A stretch of DNA of 64,000 nucleotides from Dolomedes plantarius. Taxonomy: Eukaryota; Arthropoda; Arachnida; Araneae; Dolomedidae. Below, piece after piece: positions 40,721-54,477 of this stretch. Each line of letters opens with the position of its first letter. Position 1 is the first letter of the stretch. The notes beneath the pieces were generated by a model that worked only from the letters and a program-made list of their open reading frames with translations, made no database searches and was not told where the DNA came from. The position numbers and the translations under genes were made by a program. Where the stretch lies: assembly GCA_907164885.2 (NCBI GenBank), contig OU015490.1, positions 17,969,440-18,033,439 on the forward strand. Direction: 5' to 3'.

Positions 40721-43700
40721 AAGTCGGCTGGAATACCTCCCCTCGGATACAGACAGTGAGTTGAGCCGCCATCAATACTTTTCAACGGAGAAAAAACTCC
40801 CCTATCTTACCATGTGACATTGATAACTTTACTGGAATACAATATTGGGCTGAGTGTGTCGCGTACAAATCCCGTGGATTCCCACGAAGTGAACTTTGAT
40901 TGAATCTGAAATTTAAATTTTTGTGTCAAAAAGGAGTTTCATTTCCGGATTACATTAAGTCAAGATGATGTCGCTTACTTCGGAGTGTGGATTACCTGCT
41001 ATTAAAGATTTTCAACGACGAGTTGTCGACCACCAGTGTTAGTTTTGAATATTTTTCAGTCGTGAATCATGTGAACTTCCGAAGTTTCGTGGCAGAGATT
41101 TCGTGAAAAAATATTTTCAGATTATGTGAAACGTCGATTTTCACTAATCGTTGACCTGGGGATAAAAATATCCCGAGAAATTCTGCGAAAGCATATGCTG
41201 TGTGCAGTGGAATAATCTGTTGGATACAACGTGCGAAGTTTTGAATTTAATTGACTGGAAATTCACTTTTATGAGAGACTGTCATCTAGTGTCATCTCCA
41301 ATTGGGATACTGAGTTCTAGGACTATTTCGAAATAAAAACTGTCACCTTGGGACTAGCTAAGCTAAGAACTTCACCAAGATAAATTCAGAACCGAGCTGC
41401 AGATGTTAAATATATGAAAATGTGTATAATTAATTTGGAAATACTAATGGTGAAATTAATAAGGATAATGGTAAAGAGTGTGAATAACCGCTTCAATTGG
41501 TAAGCTAAAATTTACGAATTATTGTTAAGGGTGAAAAATTTTAATATTAATAGATACTGATAAAAATTTATTATAAATGTGTTTCGGTGAAAGTATTTTC
41601 AAATTATTGATTTAATTAAGTACCTATGATAAAAAATAAATCGATAAAAAGTAAAACGAAAGTAAGAATCATTGGTTTAAAACGTGTATTTTGTTTTTGA
41701 TTTTAAAATGTTTCATTTTGATTTGCATTTTGATGAAATTTTAAGAGTATATTGTTTCATATTATAAGATATTTGAATTTAAAGAAATTTTTGAGACTTA
41801 TATGTGATAAATTTATTATAAGTGTGTATTTTTAGTGTAATTTTATAATATTTCCATGTTCTTTTTCTGATAATGAATATTTTAGTGTTTTAAGATAATT
41901 AATGAACCTTGGTTACGTTAAACTGAAATATTAAATGAGTAAAGTAATGTTATGAGTATCTAATTTTGCACGCAGTTCTGAATCGTCGCGGAGAAAAAGA
42001 AAAAAAAAATAATAACGTAAATCATTTCCGTTTTCGAGCGCGTTGTATTACATTTCGAAGGTCGCCTCCGCAATAAATTTGAATGCTCAGCATTAGTTTT
42101 GTAAACACGATCACGAAAAGAGCCAAACTTGTTTTGATTCATTTAACTTGAGATTTTTGCGGTTCTAAATCTAACATCAGATGCTTGTGGTTTTGATTTT
42201 GGAAAATATCTGCAGGGATAACATAGTAATTTTCAGACATCAAGAAAATTTTATCATTTAAGTACTTTGACGTATTACATTTGATTTTGAGCCCTCGAGT
42301 AGTTCTACGAATTGAAGTAAAGGAGATTTCCGGAGGTTTGAGTCGACAGTCAAAAGGCGTTCTATGGATTTCATATAAACGGAACGTCTTTATAACATGA
42401 CTTAGGGTGCCAAAAAACCACAATTGGATAATTGAAAAAACCATTGTATGTTATATTTGGTTCATCCGCCCCAGAAAATTCTCGAAATAGAAATAATGAA
42501 GAAAAATAAATAAATAGAAGAGAGAATATTATAATGAGAAATATGTTTTAAGATATTAAATACGAACGATGAATATTCGGGAACTTTACAGCGAGGATTC
42601 ATACCAAAATGTGATATAAGAAAAGAAAAATTAATTTTGGTTTATCGATTTCATGATTAACTTAATAAAACTGAGATGGGTATTGGTAAAAGAATTTTGA
42701 TTATTTGTGTCAATTAATAGAATAATAGTTTGAAATTTGAACATTGAAATTAAGTTACTAAAAGTAATGGATAAATTTGACATTTAATTATAATAGATTG
42801 GTGGTGATAATTTCTATTTTATACTTTTAAAAACCAAGGTATTTTATTAGTGTGTGTTTAATACTTTCATATGTTGTATATTTTTGATTCTATTGAATAT
42901 AAAATTGATAGACCAAACTTTCACACTAAACGAGATTCTGAAATTGTCCATGCTTGCAGATTGAGATATTATAATGCACCAGAGAACTTAAAACTACACC
43001 ACGAATAATGACAAACATTAGATCCATTTTTCTTTTTTTTCTATGTGATGCTTAACATCATTATATATTTTTTTTAAATTGATATAATTAATTATTTGTT
43101 GTCCTACTAAAGATAAAAAAAAAAAAAAAAAAAAAAAAAACTGTCTAACTTAAACTTTCTTCTTAAGAATACTATTATATGTGAATTTTTTTGGATCTCA
43201 ATTTAAACACCGGCTATGACAACTCTACTTCTTTAACCTTTCAGTAAATTTCCTATTTCTTGAATACACTTTCCTATCACCCAACACTACAAGCGCGTTG
43301 GATGCCGTCCCAACTGTTTAAGATCTTATTAATTTTTTTTACTATTTGTTTTTAATTCAACAACTCAGTCACTTAAAGTGCTGAAGATCATATGCTTGAG
43401 TAATGACTAAAACAGGGCTGGGATGGCCACTCCTTTTGTCCTCCCATTTCTATATATTATACTCCCACAGGTATGACAACTGCACCTTTTCCTTTTTCTC
43501 CATCTGTGTACTATGCAAGATGCTGTTTTCCAACGCAGTCATATTCTGTCGGAGATTAACGGTTAGTCCACTGTACGGCTAAAAGACTCTTCCTCCTTAT
43601 TAGTCAAAGAACAATATGGAGAAAGCAAACCCACTTGTTACACAAACATAAACACAACCCTCACTGCTTAGAGGTAGAATTAAAAAAAATTGAAACTAAG

Positions 43701-44972
43701 AGTTTGGGTAACACACATACAACAAGGTACCTTCAACACAAAAAATTGGATATCCACGTAGAATTAAAATAAGTGTACACAAATGAATAGTAATTAAATA
43801 ATTTGAAAATAAAGTGAAAAGTAATGAGAATAAATAAATAAGTTATAAATAAATAATAAGTTAGAATAAATATGAATAAGTATAATTAAAGAATATTGAA
43901 TAGAATTTTGGAATGAATAAATATTGTCGAAATAAAATGAATATAAGAAATGATGAAATGAGAATAATAAGAAATATAAAAGATATTAAAAAAGAGATTT
44001 TTGTTGATAATAAGTAATATTGAAATAAAGGAGATAATGGATATTAAGAAAAAATAATGAGATAAATAAAGATACGAAAACTATATAATGAGTGATATGT
44101 TTTGTAATTTTTATGTACAATTGATATATTTGAAGTGTGATTTTATTAAATCTTGTGATTTTTATTGAAAGTGTGATTTTTATTATAAACTGTGATTTTT
44201 ATTATGTAACTAAAGAACTAATTTTCTTTATATGTAAACAAGTCGAGATAATGTGATATTTATGCATTCTACGTTTGTGAAGCAGAAATGACACAGCACT
44301 AAAAAGACTGTGATTTTTTTTAATTGGTGTTTTTTCCTCAACATACTAATGACTGTGAAAGGACTAAAAATGTTGCACAGATAAATCATTACAAGATAAG
44401 TAAATAAAAAAAATTTTTTGGACTCACTCCATAGTAGTGAACGTTGAGGAAGAATTTTTGAATTTTTCATCCTGTTATCAAAGACAACTTCATTTACTTA
44501 ATTTTTGTTTGTTTTTGATATTTTTATTACTATGTTTTGTTATTCTGTATTATTCAAATCGAGATGATAGTAGATATTGTATTAAATGTATGTTTCCAGT
44601 GAAAAATTTTGGTAGTTCACAAATTTTTGGTTATGTTAATTGATTTTTTTTTTTTTCGAGATTTTGTTGTGTGGGGAGACGTCCCTATTCAACAGGTTTC
44701 AAATACATACTTATGTAGAATCTTCAATTTAATATTATGTGTCCTTCTTTTTAGTGATTTTATATATATTTTTCAGTAAATTTGATAATGTTGCTATGTC
44801 AGCTCATCACGTGATCTTTAAAACTTTTTTTTTGCAATTTAACTTTAATTGAACTTGAAATGTTAACTTATTCCAAATTTTTTAATGCCCATTCTTCTCA
44901 CTCATCTGAGTGAGTCTGGCCTCCAATGCAGGCATTGTAGGTCAGCCTCTTCTCGGACGGGGGGGGATATTC
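40721..44972 (+). other. Internal region of the LARD-like element, no gene seen
   Basis: AT-rich throughout. Short frames only: the minus-strand pair 42444-42139 and 42142-41960 are not recognisable. A pure A-run (43117-43140) and many AATAAA-type strings (43800-44080) occur. The first 300 bp are GC-richer and may be leader. Confidence 0.6.
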
Positions 44973-45601
44973 TATAATATTAAAAACTAGTAATTTCTTA
45001 ATTCAACAATCTTAACATTTAAAAACTATTAATTCCTCACTTTACTATTCCAAATTACAAACCCTTTTTTAATTCCTTGAAACAGGTAATTCCCTTTGGG
45101 CATTCGCGTTAAATTCCATTTTAAAATCTAACATTATTCTAAATTCCCTTGGGCGTACGAGCTAACTTTCGTTTTCAAATCTAAGTCCTAAAAGGCCTCT
45201 AGTGGAAAAAATTAAATGGCTGCCTGTTTTAAATGAAAACTAAACTGGCGTAGCGTGGGCAGAAAATTAAACGCTGTAGCGCATTTGTCACGCCTTTTCT
45301 TAACTTTTAACCAATTAAACCCTACTACGATCACATGACGAGATGAGTTTATATAAGGTTTGGGATCACGTACATGTACGCTCTTTTGATTTTGTAATTG
45401 TCTTGGAAAGACGTATTCTCCGTCTAATAAAGATGTAATTAAATTAACGTTGTGGTGTTTTATGTGTCCGAGGGTGAGATGAAAAGCGGGAAAGGAATTT
45501 AAACATGTGATGCACGGCCGGGCGACAAGTCATCCATCTTTACCTCAAAAAGAAATACCACTCGGGCCTTCCTTCGTCGGCCCGCGCCCGTGCTATTACA
45601 A
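44973..45601 (+). repeat. Right LTR of the LARD-like element
   Basis: Same length as the left repeat. Differences seen: GCTGTAGCG for GCTGCAGCG, TTTTGTAATT for TTTTATAATT and TCTTGG for TCTTTG. It is preceded by GACGGGGGGGGATATTC and followed directly by hAT sequence. Confidence 0.85.
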
Positions 45602-45778
45602 ACAACTGCATAGTTATTCATGTCATCATTGTTTGGAAGCACTGTGAACAACGATTTTCAAGTGTGAGTCAAATTAAACCCAAAAGATCGGACAAAAATC
45701 ATGAGAACTCCCTGAGAATTGCAACCACTTTAATTGACCCAGATATGGATGCATTAGTATCACTCCTATTGTTATCTT

Positions 45779-46704
<926 letters not shown>

Positions 46705-46706
46705 TA

Positions 46707-47424
46707 TATATATATAATAGTTCCGTAACTGACTGACAGATAACGCACAGACCAAAACCGTTGAACCTAAAGGGCTGACATTTTGTATGGTGATTCTTCT
46801 TATAGTATAGGGGTGCACTGAGAAAGATTTAAAAAAAATTCTTAGATTTTTTAAAATAAAATTTTTAAGCTGTTTTTGTAACATTCTTTAAGTTTGCATT
46901 TAAAGTAATAATCTGAGGGTTATAAAATTTATATCATGAGAAAGATCATAAAAATTCTTTTAAAATGAAATCTTTTTCGAATCTTTAACCCCGTTTTCTG
47001 ATTTTTGGTGAATTTTTAAAGATTTGTTATTAGAATTTAACTTATTAAATGCCGATCACGTGGTTTCTTTTCTTTTTGTGATACTTTAAATTAGTTTTGC
47101 GTCACGTGCATGACAACGAAATAAATTGACAAAAAAAATAAATATTGAAACACGTTAAACGATAAAATTGAATTACTAGTCTCATTGAGATGGAAGTTTT
47201 TTAAGAATTTAGTTCAAATGAGTATGTTTTATGGATATTGAACATACAAATTAATTGCATACATTGAGTGTTGTATTTAATTTGAATATTTTCTCCTACG
47301 TTATTATGTCTATAAAAATATCCGTTACGAATCTTTTAAATAGAAATATTCTTTCTGGCATTAATTGCATACATTGACCGTTGTATTTAATTTGAATAGT
47401 AGCGAAGCACAGGTATTCAGCTAG
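46707..47424 (+). mobile_element. Helitron copy C
   Basis: It starts in TATATATAATAGTTCCGTAA and continues with AACGCACAGACC and ACCTAAAGGGCTGACATTTT. It ends TATTCAGCTAG|T (CTAG 47421-47424). It has lost part of the middle (LTR-unlike, non-coding) and carries an extra stretch at 47130-47270 not in the other copies. Confidence 0.8.
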
Positions 47425-47768
47425 TTATAAATTAAATTTATAATGAAATATGTTAACTGTGTATATATTTTTTACTCATTAACTATTTTTAAATGTTAGG
47501 TATATTTTTGTGTGGCCCAAAACAATTCGTCTTCTTTCAATGTGGCCCTATGAAGTTAAAAGGTTGGACACCCCTGCTTAATACAGGGAAATGAAACACA
47601 GTGGACACCTTTGAATTTGAAATGCAGGAAATTCACGACTAACACTAATGATATAAACAGTGAGTCAAATAAGTACTTCTTCAGAGGGGATGATTGCGTG
47701 TAACGAACACTGTTCCTTCGACCTTTTATGAAAAGGGGGGTTTCTAAGTGTGGAACGCTACTATAGAC

Positions 47769-47958
47769 CATGGGTGGCTAACCGGTCGATCTTCGACATC
47801 ATATTAGTCGATCGCGCGTCATAATTTCATAAATATATGGACTATCTTAGAGTGAACATCAGCTGCTCATCTTCCATAAAAAATGAGAACTAGTCGATCG
47901 CCGAGTAAAAAATCATAGAAGTCGATCGCCAACTAAAAAAGAGTTGGACAGCCCCAAG
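47769..47958. mobile_element. hAT-type MITE with GTCGATCG motifs
   Basis: CATGGGTGGCTAACCGGTCG at the left and AGAGTTGGACAGCCCCAAG at the right are imperfect inverted ends. Inside, GTCGATCG occurs four times. Such ends and sub-terminal motifs are typical of hAT MITEs. No clean 8-bp duplication was found. Confidence 0.5.
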
Positions 47959-48779
47959 TTGGTCATGGCGAAAATTTCCTCAAAATTTGGTATATAAAGT
48001 ACTTTTTTTTTCTTTCTTCTAGTTACAGCTATATCAAATATTGATAATTAAATAGATATGGTATTTTCAGAAGGCCCTAAATTGTCTGCGCACATTAATT
48101 TGTCCGATTCCTTTTATAAATTTCGTACACCCAAGAAAATTATTTGCTTAATGACTCAGCTAGTGAGAAAACGGAGCGCTTTCGAACGTCGCAGCTACAT
48201 GCTCAGCAAAACTATCCTCGCCCCAAAGTCCGAGATCGGATGTTTTGAGAGCATCGTTCCGCCGCCCCTCCCACCTCTCTTTCGGTCGATTTGTGTTCCG
48301 ATTTCGAGGATCGGAGGCGGGGAAAGAATTCAAGAATCGGTCTTCCAGATTGGCTAAGAAATCGCCCTCTTTTCGCTGCAGTTTTTGAGGCGACATGTCT
48401 CGATTATCTGTCGCAGAAAATATCTGAAATGCTATTTTTCCAAATATCGCTATTTTTCCAATTTTCGTATCGTACGAATCTCGCAAACGTTTTTCATGGG
48501 GTATAAGAAATTTTATATTTTAAAGCAGTGGTGCGCAAACTGTAGGTTGCGAAAAAAAAAATGAAAGGGGTCGCGGATAGTTTGAAGTAAATTTGGTACT
48601 TACGTATTATAGCTGAAGCTTGGCAGCCTTTAACCCTTGGCGTAATATCTACTCGCCAACACCTAACTTCACAGTGGCAACCTATTTCCTGCCCGGAAAT
48701 TATAAACAACATTTCGAGCAGAAGCATGTTAAAATAATACAAATGTGTGGAAAACGTGGTTACTCCCAAGCTCTACGTG

Positions 48780-49985
48780 CCCAATAAGATTTTTTTTATT
48801 AAATACAAATTTTAAGGGGGTTAAAAAGGGCATAACCCCCTACCCCCCTCTAAAAACACCCACTGTATCTTTGTAACCATAGGGCCTAGGAAGTTGAAAT
48901 TTCGTATAGTGGTTCCCCATAATCCCTAGGTGCCTTCTAAGAAATATTTTTTTGGAAACTGTAAATTTTAAGGGGGTTAAAAAGAGCTTAACCTCCTGCC
49001 CCCTCTAAAAACACCCACTGTATCTCTGGAACTACAGGGCCTAGGAAGCTGAAATTTCCTATGGTGGTTCCTCTTAAGCTCTAGGTGCATACCAATAAAT
49101 CATTTTGAACGCTCGAAATTTAAGGGGCTTTGCCCCCTCTCCCCCCCAAAAAATCCTACTGTATCTCTGGAACCATAAGGCCTAGGAAGCTGAAATTTTG
49201 TATGGTGGTTCCTCTTAAGCCCTAGGGGCACACCTATAAATATCTTTTTAAAGTTCGGATTTTAAGGGGTTTAGCCCCCCTCCCCCTAAATAACCCACTG
49301 TATCTCTGGAACCATAAGGCCTAGGAAGCTGAAATTTTGTATGGTGGTTCCTCTTAAGCCCTAGACGCACACCTATAAATATCTTTTTAAAGTTCAGATT
49401 TTAAGAGGTTTAGCCCCCCCCCCTTCCCTCGAAAAAAACCACTGTATCTCTGGAACCATAAGGCCTGGGAAGCTGAAATTTGTTTATTTGGTTTCCCTTA
49501 AGACCTAGGGGCACACTAATAATTTTTTTGGTTCAAATTTTAAGGGGTGTAGCCCCCTCCCCCCAAAAAAATAATAAATAAACCCACTGTATCTCTGGAA
49601 CCATAAAGCCTGGGAAGCTGAAATTTGGTTGGTTCGTTTTCCTTAAGCCGTAGGTGCACACCAATAATTTTTTCCTTTTTTAGTTCAAATTTTAAGGGGT
49701 TTAGCCCCCCCCCCCCAAAAAAAAAAGAAACCCACTATATCTCTGGAACCATAAGGCCTGGAAGCTGAAATTTTTGTTGGTTGGTTTTCCTTGAGCCCTA
49801 GGTGCACACCAATAAATCTTTTTTTACATTCAAATTTTAAGGGGTTTAGTCCCCCCCCCCAAAAAAAAAAATCCACTGTATCTCTGGAACAATAAGGCCG
49901 AAGAAGTTGAAATTTTGCATGGCGTTTCCTCTTAGGCTCTAGGTGCTGGCCAAGAAAGATGTTTAAAAAGCAACTTTTTAGGAGG
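48780..49985 (+). repeat. Tandem array of ~130-155-bp units, about eight copies
   Basis: Each unit has CACTGTATCTCTGGAACCAT, AAGGCCTAGGAAGCTGAAAT, TTTGTATGGTGGTTCCTCTT, AAGCCCTAGGTGCACAC, then a C-run before AAAAAA. Unit starts lie near 48871, 49017, 49160, 49292, 49441, 49579, 49735 and 49877. The C-runs vary in length. Short minus-strand frames through C-runs are artefacts. Confidence 0.9.
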
Positions 49986-50399
49986 TTGTAAAGTGGTTTT
50001 AAATCCCCAAAATAAAAATGAAATATCCAAAACTCGTATTTAAATTCGGATCACTGTCGTTAAATTCTGCGATGAACTCCTTATGAGAAATGACCCCACC
50101 TTACTGCTAAAGTTAATTGAAATTAAATGAACCAAATGACATAATTCATGGCACTCGTGTAATCTGTGGCGAAGCACGTGTATGAAATATACGAAAGCAG
50201 TTATTAAACATGCATCAATATTTTTAGCAGCAGAATGTTTAAAAAAGTATTTGGAAAACACATGGAAAAGTTTTAAAAAAAATAAGCAGCTGAAGAACAT
50301 GATTTCGCTATAGATAATTTTAGATCTAATTAAAAATTTCATATTAAAGACAAAATAGGAATACACTCTTAGACAAAATAAAAGCGACGCGCCAAGAAG

Positions 50400-51730
50400 G
50401 GGTAATGCAAATTAGACACAAATTGATATGCATACAGGTTTCGACGGAAAATGCAAATATTTAAAGTTTGGCAACCGGGATTTTAAAGTAATGGCAATCT
50501 GGAACCGTAGAACCAGTTTTCCTTCTGAATTCTGACTGTTTTGCCGCAATCTTTAATATTACATCTCCAGCTACTGGTCGATTAAAATAGGCACATATGT
50601 TGTGAAAGTTAGGGCATACACGCTGACTGGGCAAAATTCCACGGATCTGGAAAAAAGACACTGCATCTTCTTCCTTTTGGCCTATATTACACTATCAAAG
50701 TTCTTTGACAAAGATATTTTTTAAAAGTTATTTGTGTCTTTTATAACAGTTATACATAAAAGAAATTCTATAACCTCAAAATACCCCTATTACACTATCA
50801 AAGTTCTTTGACAAAGATCTTTTATAAAAGTTATTTCTATCTAAGGGAGCTAAATCCCTTACAATTCGAGCTCTTAAAAAAGATTTATTGGTGTGTACCT
50901 AGGGCTTAAGGGGAAGTACCATACAAAATTTCAGCTTCCTAGACCCTATGGTTCCAGAGATACAGTGGGATTTTTTAGGGGGGAGGGGGTTAAATCCCTT
51001 AAAATTCGAGCTCTTAAAAAATATTTATTGGTGTGTACCTAGGGCTTAAGGGGAACCACCATGCAAAATTTCTGCTTTCTAGGCCTTATGGTTCCAGAGA
51101 TACTATGGGGTTTTTTTTAGAGGGGGGTTAAACCACTTTTAACCCCCTTAAAATTTGCATTTTTCAAAAAGATTTTTTAGTGGGCACCTAGGGCTTAAGG
51201 GGAACCACCATACGAAATTTCAACTTCCTGGGTCCTATGGTTTCAGAAATACAATGGGTTTTTTTTTTCACTGGGGAGGGGGTTAAGCCCCTTTTAAACC
51301 CCTTAATATTTGTACTTTTTAAAAATATTTCTTAGTGGGAATCTAGAGCTTAGGAGTAACCACCATGCAAAATTTCAGCATCCTAAGACTTTTCCTTCGA
51401 AAGATTTGCGTTTTTAACATACTCATTTTGAATATTTTTCGTGTATTTCTGTTTTGTCATTAGTGCACAATTTTTAATTAGAGCTAAAACTATTTCGAAT
51501 CGAAATCTTGTTCTTTATCTGCCGCGTTTTCCACACATTTGTATTTTTTTAACATGCTGTTTATAACATCCGGGCACCGAAATCTTTTATAAAACTTTGA
51601 CGAAGAACCCAAGTTTTATAAAAGTTATCTTTTATCAAAGTTGAGGTATTACACTGTCATATTTCTCGTCAAACTTCTTTTATAAAAGATCTTTGTCAAA
51701 TAACTTTCATAACCTAAAAAAATAAAGAAA
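50400..51730. repeat. Inverted array of the same units between 'TTTGACAAAG' repeats
   Basis: About four units occur in inverse orientation at 50865-51400 (GGGCTTAAGGGGAACCACCA, GGTTCCAGAGATAC). On the outside, TATTACACTATCAAAGTTCT-TTGACAAAG is present at about 50686 and 50792. A related mirrored form lies at 51590-51720 (TTTATAAAAGTTATCTTTTA; ACTTCTTTTATAAAAGATCT). This suggests a small element family with these ends. Confidence 0.75.
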
Positions 51731-52137
51731 ATCGTCAAAATGAAACTTAGAATGGGAGCGAAGAGCAATGAATGGCGAAAACAATACTATCAACAAGGAT
51801 GGGGCGCATAATTGGCGCTTTATTGCCGCTTTTACGCCAAACCGCAAAGCTTCAGCTATAATACGTAAGTACCGTAAAGGGTTATTGAATTAATTAATTA
51901 AAAATATGCTTTAAATTTTCTATAATTAACTATTTTTAATATTTTTATTTACATTTTTTATGTGATAAATATTATATGACATTGTTATATAAGGTGTCAA
52001 ACAGTCTTGCAAGGATATATTTACATCGCGTTTATTCTCTTCTAGCTATCTGCGTGAGAGTGGGTTTTCAAAATGAATTATAATAAAAACTATACAACAA
52101 TACAACAATTAAGACTTAACCTGGAATATAATAGGAG
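51731..52137. other. No gene seen
   Basis: AT-rich, with TCAGCTATAATACGTAAGTA near 51851, the inverse of the motif at 48600-48620. It belongs to the same dispersed repeat. Confidence 0.4.
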
Positions 52138-52319
52138 CAGTGACGCATCCAGGGGGGGCAAAGGGCCCTCTCGCCTCCCTCCAAAGAAATAGAAATTGCA
52201 TTATGAATATTGATTTTGCATTATAAATATTTTTATCCATTCATCTCGGCCCCCCCCCATGCATTATAAATATTTTTATCCGTTCATCTCGCCCCCCCCC
52301 CCAAGAAAAATCCTGGGTG

Positions 52320-52915
52320 CGAGTAGCACTCTCTAATAGTATTTCGGCATATATGGAACAAATATTATTCACGTCTGTGAAGTTGGCAGCCCGACACTGA
52401 GATATCCAAATTTTGAAAACGGCATTTGTTTGAGCGTCTTTGAGCACCAAAAATTTTTGTTTCAGCGCTCTTTGTAAAAGAGTTACGAGCATTTCAGTAA
52501 TCAGCGGGAAAAAACAACCAGCTCCCCCCTACGTTGCGATAAGATGAGATTTTGTGCTCATATAATTCATTTATAAAGGGCACTCAAACAAAACTTTTGG
52601 CGCTCAAACGAATGCCGTTTTCAAAATTTGAATATCTCAATGTCGGGGGAGCTGGGTGTTTTTCCCGCTGACTACTGAAATGCTCATAACTCTTTCACAA
52701 AAGGCGGTCAAACAGATGCCGTTTTCAAAATTTAGTTACCTCAATGTCGAGGGTGGGGGGGGGGGCTAGGTGTTCTCCCGCTAAAAAATGAAATGCTCAT
52801 AACTCTTTTACAAAGGGTGCTCAAACAAAAATTTTTGGAGCTCAAACGACGCTCAAACGAATTCCGTTTTGAAAATCTGAATATTTCAATGTCGGGGGTG
52901 CCAATTTCGCAGACG
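52320..52915. repeat. Three ~150-200-bp repeats, one inverted
   Basis: 'ATGCTCATAACTCTTT.ACAAA' followed by 'CTCAAACGAATGCCGTTTTCAAAATTTGAATATCTCAATGTCGGG' in broken matches occurs at about 52560-52680 and 52790-52915. The inverse is at 52340-52495. A short conserved-looking frame (LLQRxLKQKFLxLK) appears in both arms, simply because the repeats are inverted copies. G- and C-runs lie between. Confidence 0.8.
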
Positions 52916-53409
52916 TATATTACTCGAGGTCTTGGCTTACCCTTCTTATTCATTTTTTGCTATTGTAATTTTATAGAAGTAAATCAAGTTTATGATTTTC
53001 GGTGTTTTAATATATAGCTTATCATTATTATATATCTTATTATTTCCAAAGCATACTCTTTTTTTAAATTTTAATTTTTGTTAATTTTTACCTAAATGAA
53101 ATACAAATACATATTATTATTTCAATATGAAGTTTTGGTCAGATGAGATTCGGCAAGAACAAAAGTGTAGACATTTTTTATTGTTTATATGAATAGTTAA
53201 TATTATATATACCCATAATCTACAGTTCATTTATTTTAAAAATAGTTTCTCAAAATTTGCTTATTTTTTTTCCCTATCTTTTGTGAACATTTTCCTAATT
53301 AAAAAAAATTTTGCTGCGACCAAAAGATGTTCATAAGGGGTCGAGTTACTTTCTATTCTTTCTGTTTAAAGATAGTGGGTCGCGGTCAAAAAGAGATTGC
53401 GCTCCATTG

Positions 53410-54469
53410 TTATATAGGAAGAAACCCAGTTACTTAATCCGGACACTTCCACGTGTTTAGGCACACTGTATGTAGCGGGTGGAGGGGTGAAATAGATAAA
53501 CAGTACGGAAATGGCTGGTGGAAATGTTACTACCAGGACCAGTCATAGATCGTACTAGCTGTACAGCTGGACTTGTTTTGATTATCTACCGCAGAAAGAA
53601 CCCCCGGAGAGTGAAGAACGCCTTGAATGTGGACAATTATTCGACACCTCCTTATCTCATGTTATCATGCTCTGCTGTAATTATCGTAAAGATTCGTTGG
53701 TCAACCCTCAAACCAGAGATTTATTGAAGTCCTTCATCCATTGGAACGGGCAATTTCCCCAGCTGGCACTGTTTTTTTTTCGCTCCGTTGGGGGTGGAAG
53801 AAGCTTTACCCCCGCTGTCCTGTTGAAAAACTGGACTTTGTTCCCCACTTGAGTCGGGACGTCTGTAGTTATATCGGATATCACTGCTCTATAAAATAGA
53901 GAGGGGTATGGTCATTAATTTACCGGCCCTCGGCAGCTATAAATTTTGTCATTTACATGAAACTTGCGGAAAACGCATAACAGGAATAATACCATACCTA
54001 CAACTTCCAAAAAGCACACAACTGACCCAATACAGCAATAACGTCCAATAGAAAAGGGCATTTTTTTTTAGCGTGGATTTTAAGAAATTGTGTTTCCTGT
54101 TGTAAATTTTTGTCGTTGATTACTATACAAGGTTTGGGGATTTGAGTTAAATTGGAGAAAAGTAATTCTTTGCGATTTTTCGTTTCTCTTGTCGGTTTTT
54201 GAATAACTGGGATAGGGTAATAGTATTTTTGGTGAAAGAAGTCGGCACGGGACGTTTTAAATAGTAAACTCAAACTGATTAATGCGGGTCTTAACAAATA
54301 TGTTGGATGCTTATTAAATATTCTCTAACTCCCGTTTATCCGTTTTGCGGATTGTCCGTGTTTCGGCGGTGATAAAGTAGTGACGAACTACATTTGGCGT
54401 TCCACATACTACATGATTTATTAAAAAAGCTGCATATCGAGTTGGGCGCCAATTTTTAATAATTGCATC
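53410..54469. other. No gene recognised
   Basis: 53480-53880 is GC-richer, with several frames of 60-70 codons that I cannot relate to any family. 54324-54380 has a CCCGTTTATCCG-TTTTGCGGAT block, which may be a decayed transposon end. Confidence 0.4.
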
Positions 54470-54477
54470 CTCTAAGG

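Larger units (their letters stand above)
40092..45601 (+). mobile_element. Non-coding LTR element, LARD-like, 5.5 kb
   Basis: Two direct repeats of 629 bp, exactly 4,881 bp apart, enclose about 4.25 kb with no gag, protease, reverse transcriptase or integrase that I can find on either strand. A G-run (44959-44966) directly before the second repeat fits a polypurine tract and sets orientation as plus. The two repeats differ at three positions by eye, so it is young. The lack of coding fits large retrotransposon derivatives that borrow proteins from other elements. Confidence 0.75.
48526..53409. mobile_element. hAT-like ends enclosing 4.9 kb of repeats (composite)
   Basis: CAGTGGTGCGCAAACTGTAG at 48526 and, inverted at the right, CAATGGAGCGCAATCT (53394-53409) match at about 13 of 16 positions. 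The 8-bp flanks TTTTAAAG and TTATATAG agree at six of eight. This could be an old hAT with TSD decay or two unrelated ends. No transposase frame is seen inside. The inside is a field of tandem repeats, listed separately. Confidence 0.4.

Noticed and set aside
42139..42444. 101-codon minus frame inside the LARD-like element
   Set aside because: No retroelement motif, opposite strand to the inferred transcript, and composition equal to the surroundings.
48058..48486. Overlapping ~100-codon frames on both strands
   Set aside because: GC-richer sequence gives long chance frames. No recognisable motif and no splice or start context.
53518..53852. Two ~60-70-codon frames in a GC-richer segment
   Set aside because: No family likeness, and frames shift relative to each other. 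Kept as unassigned.
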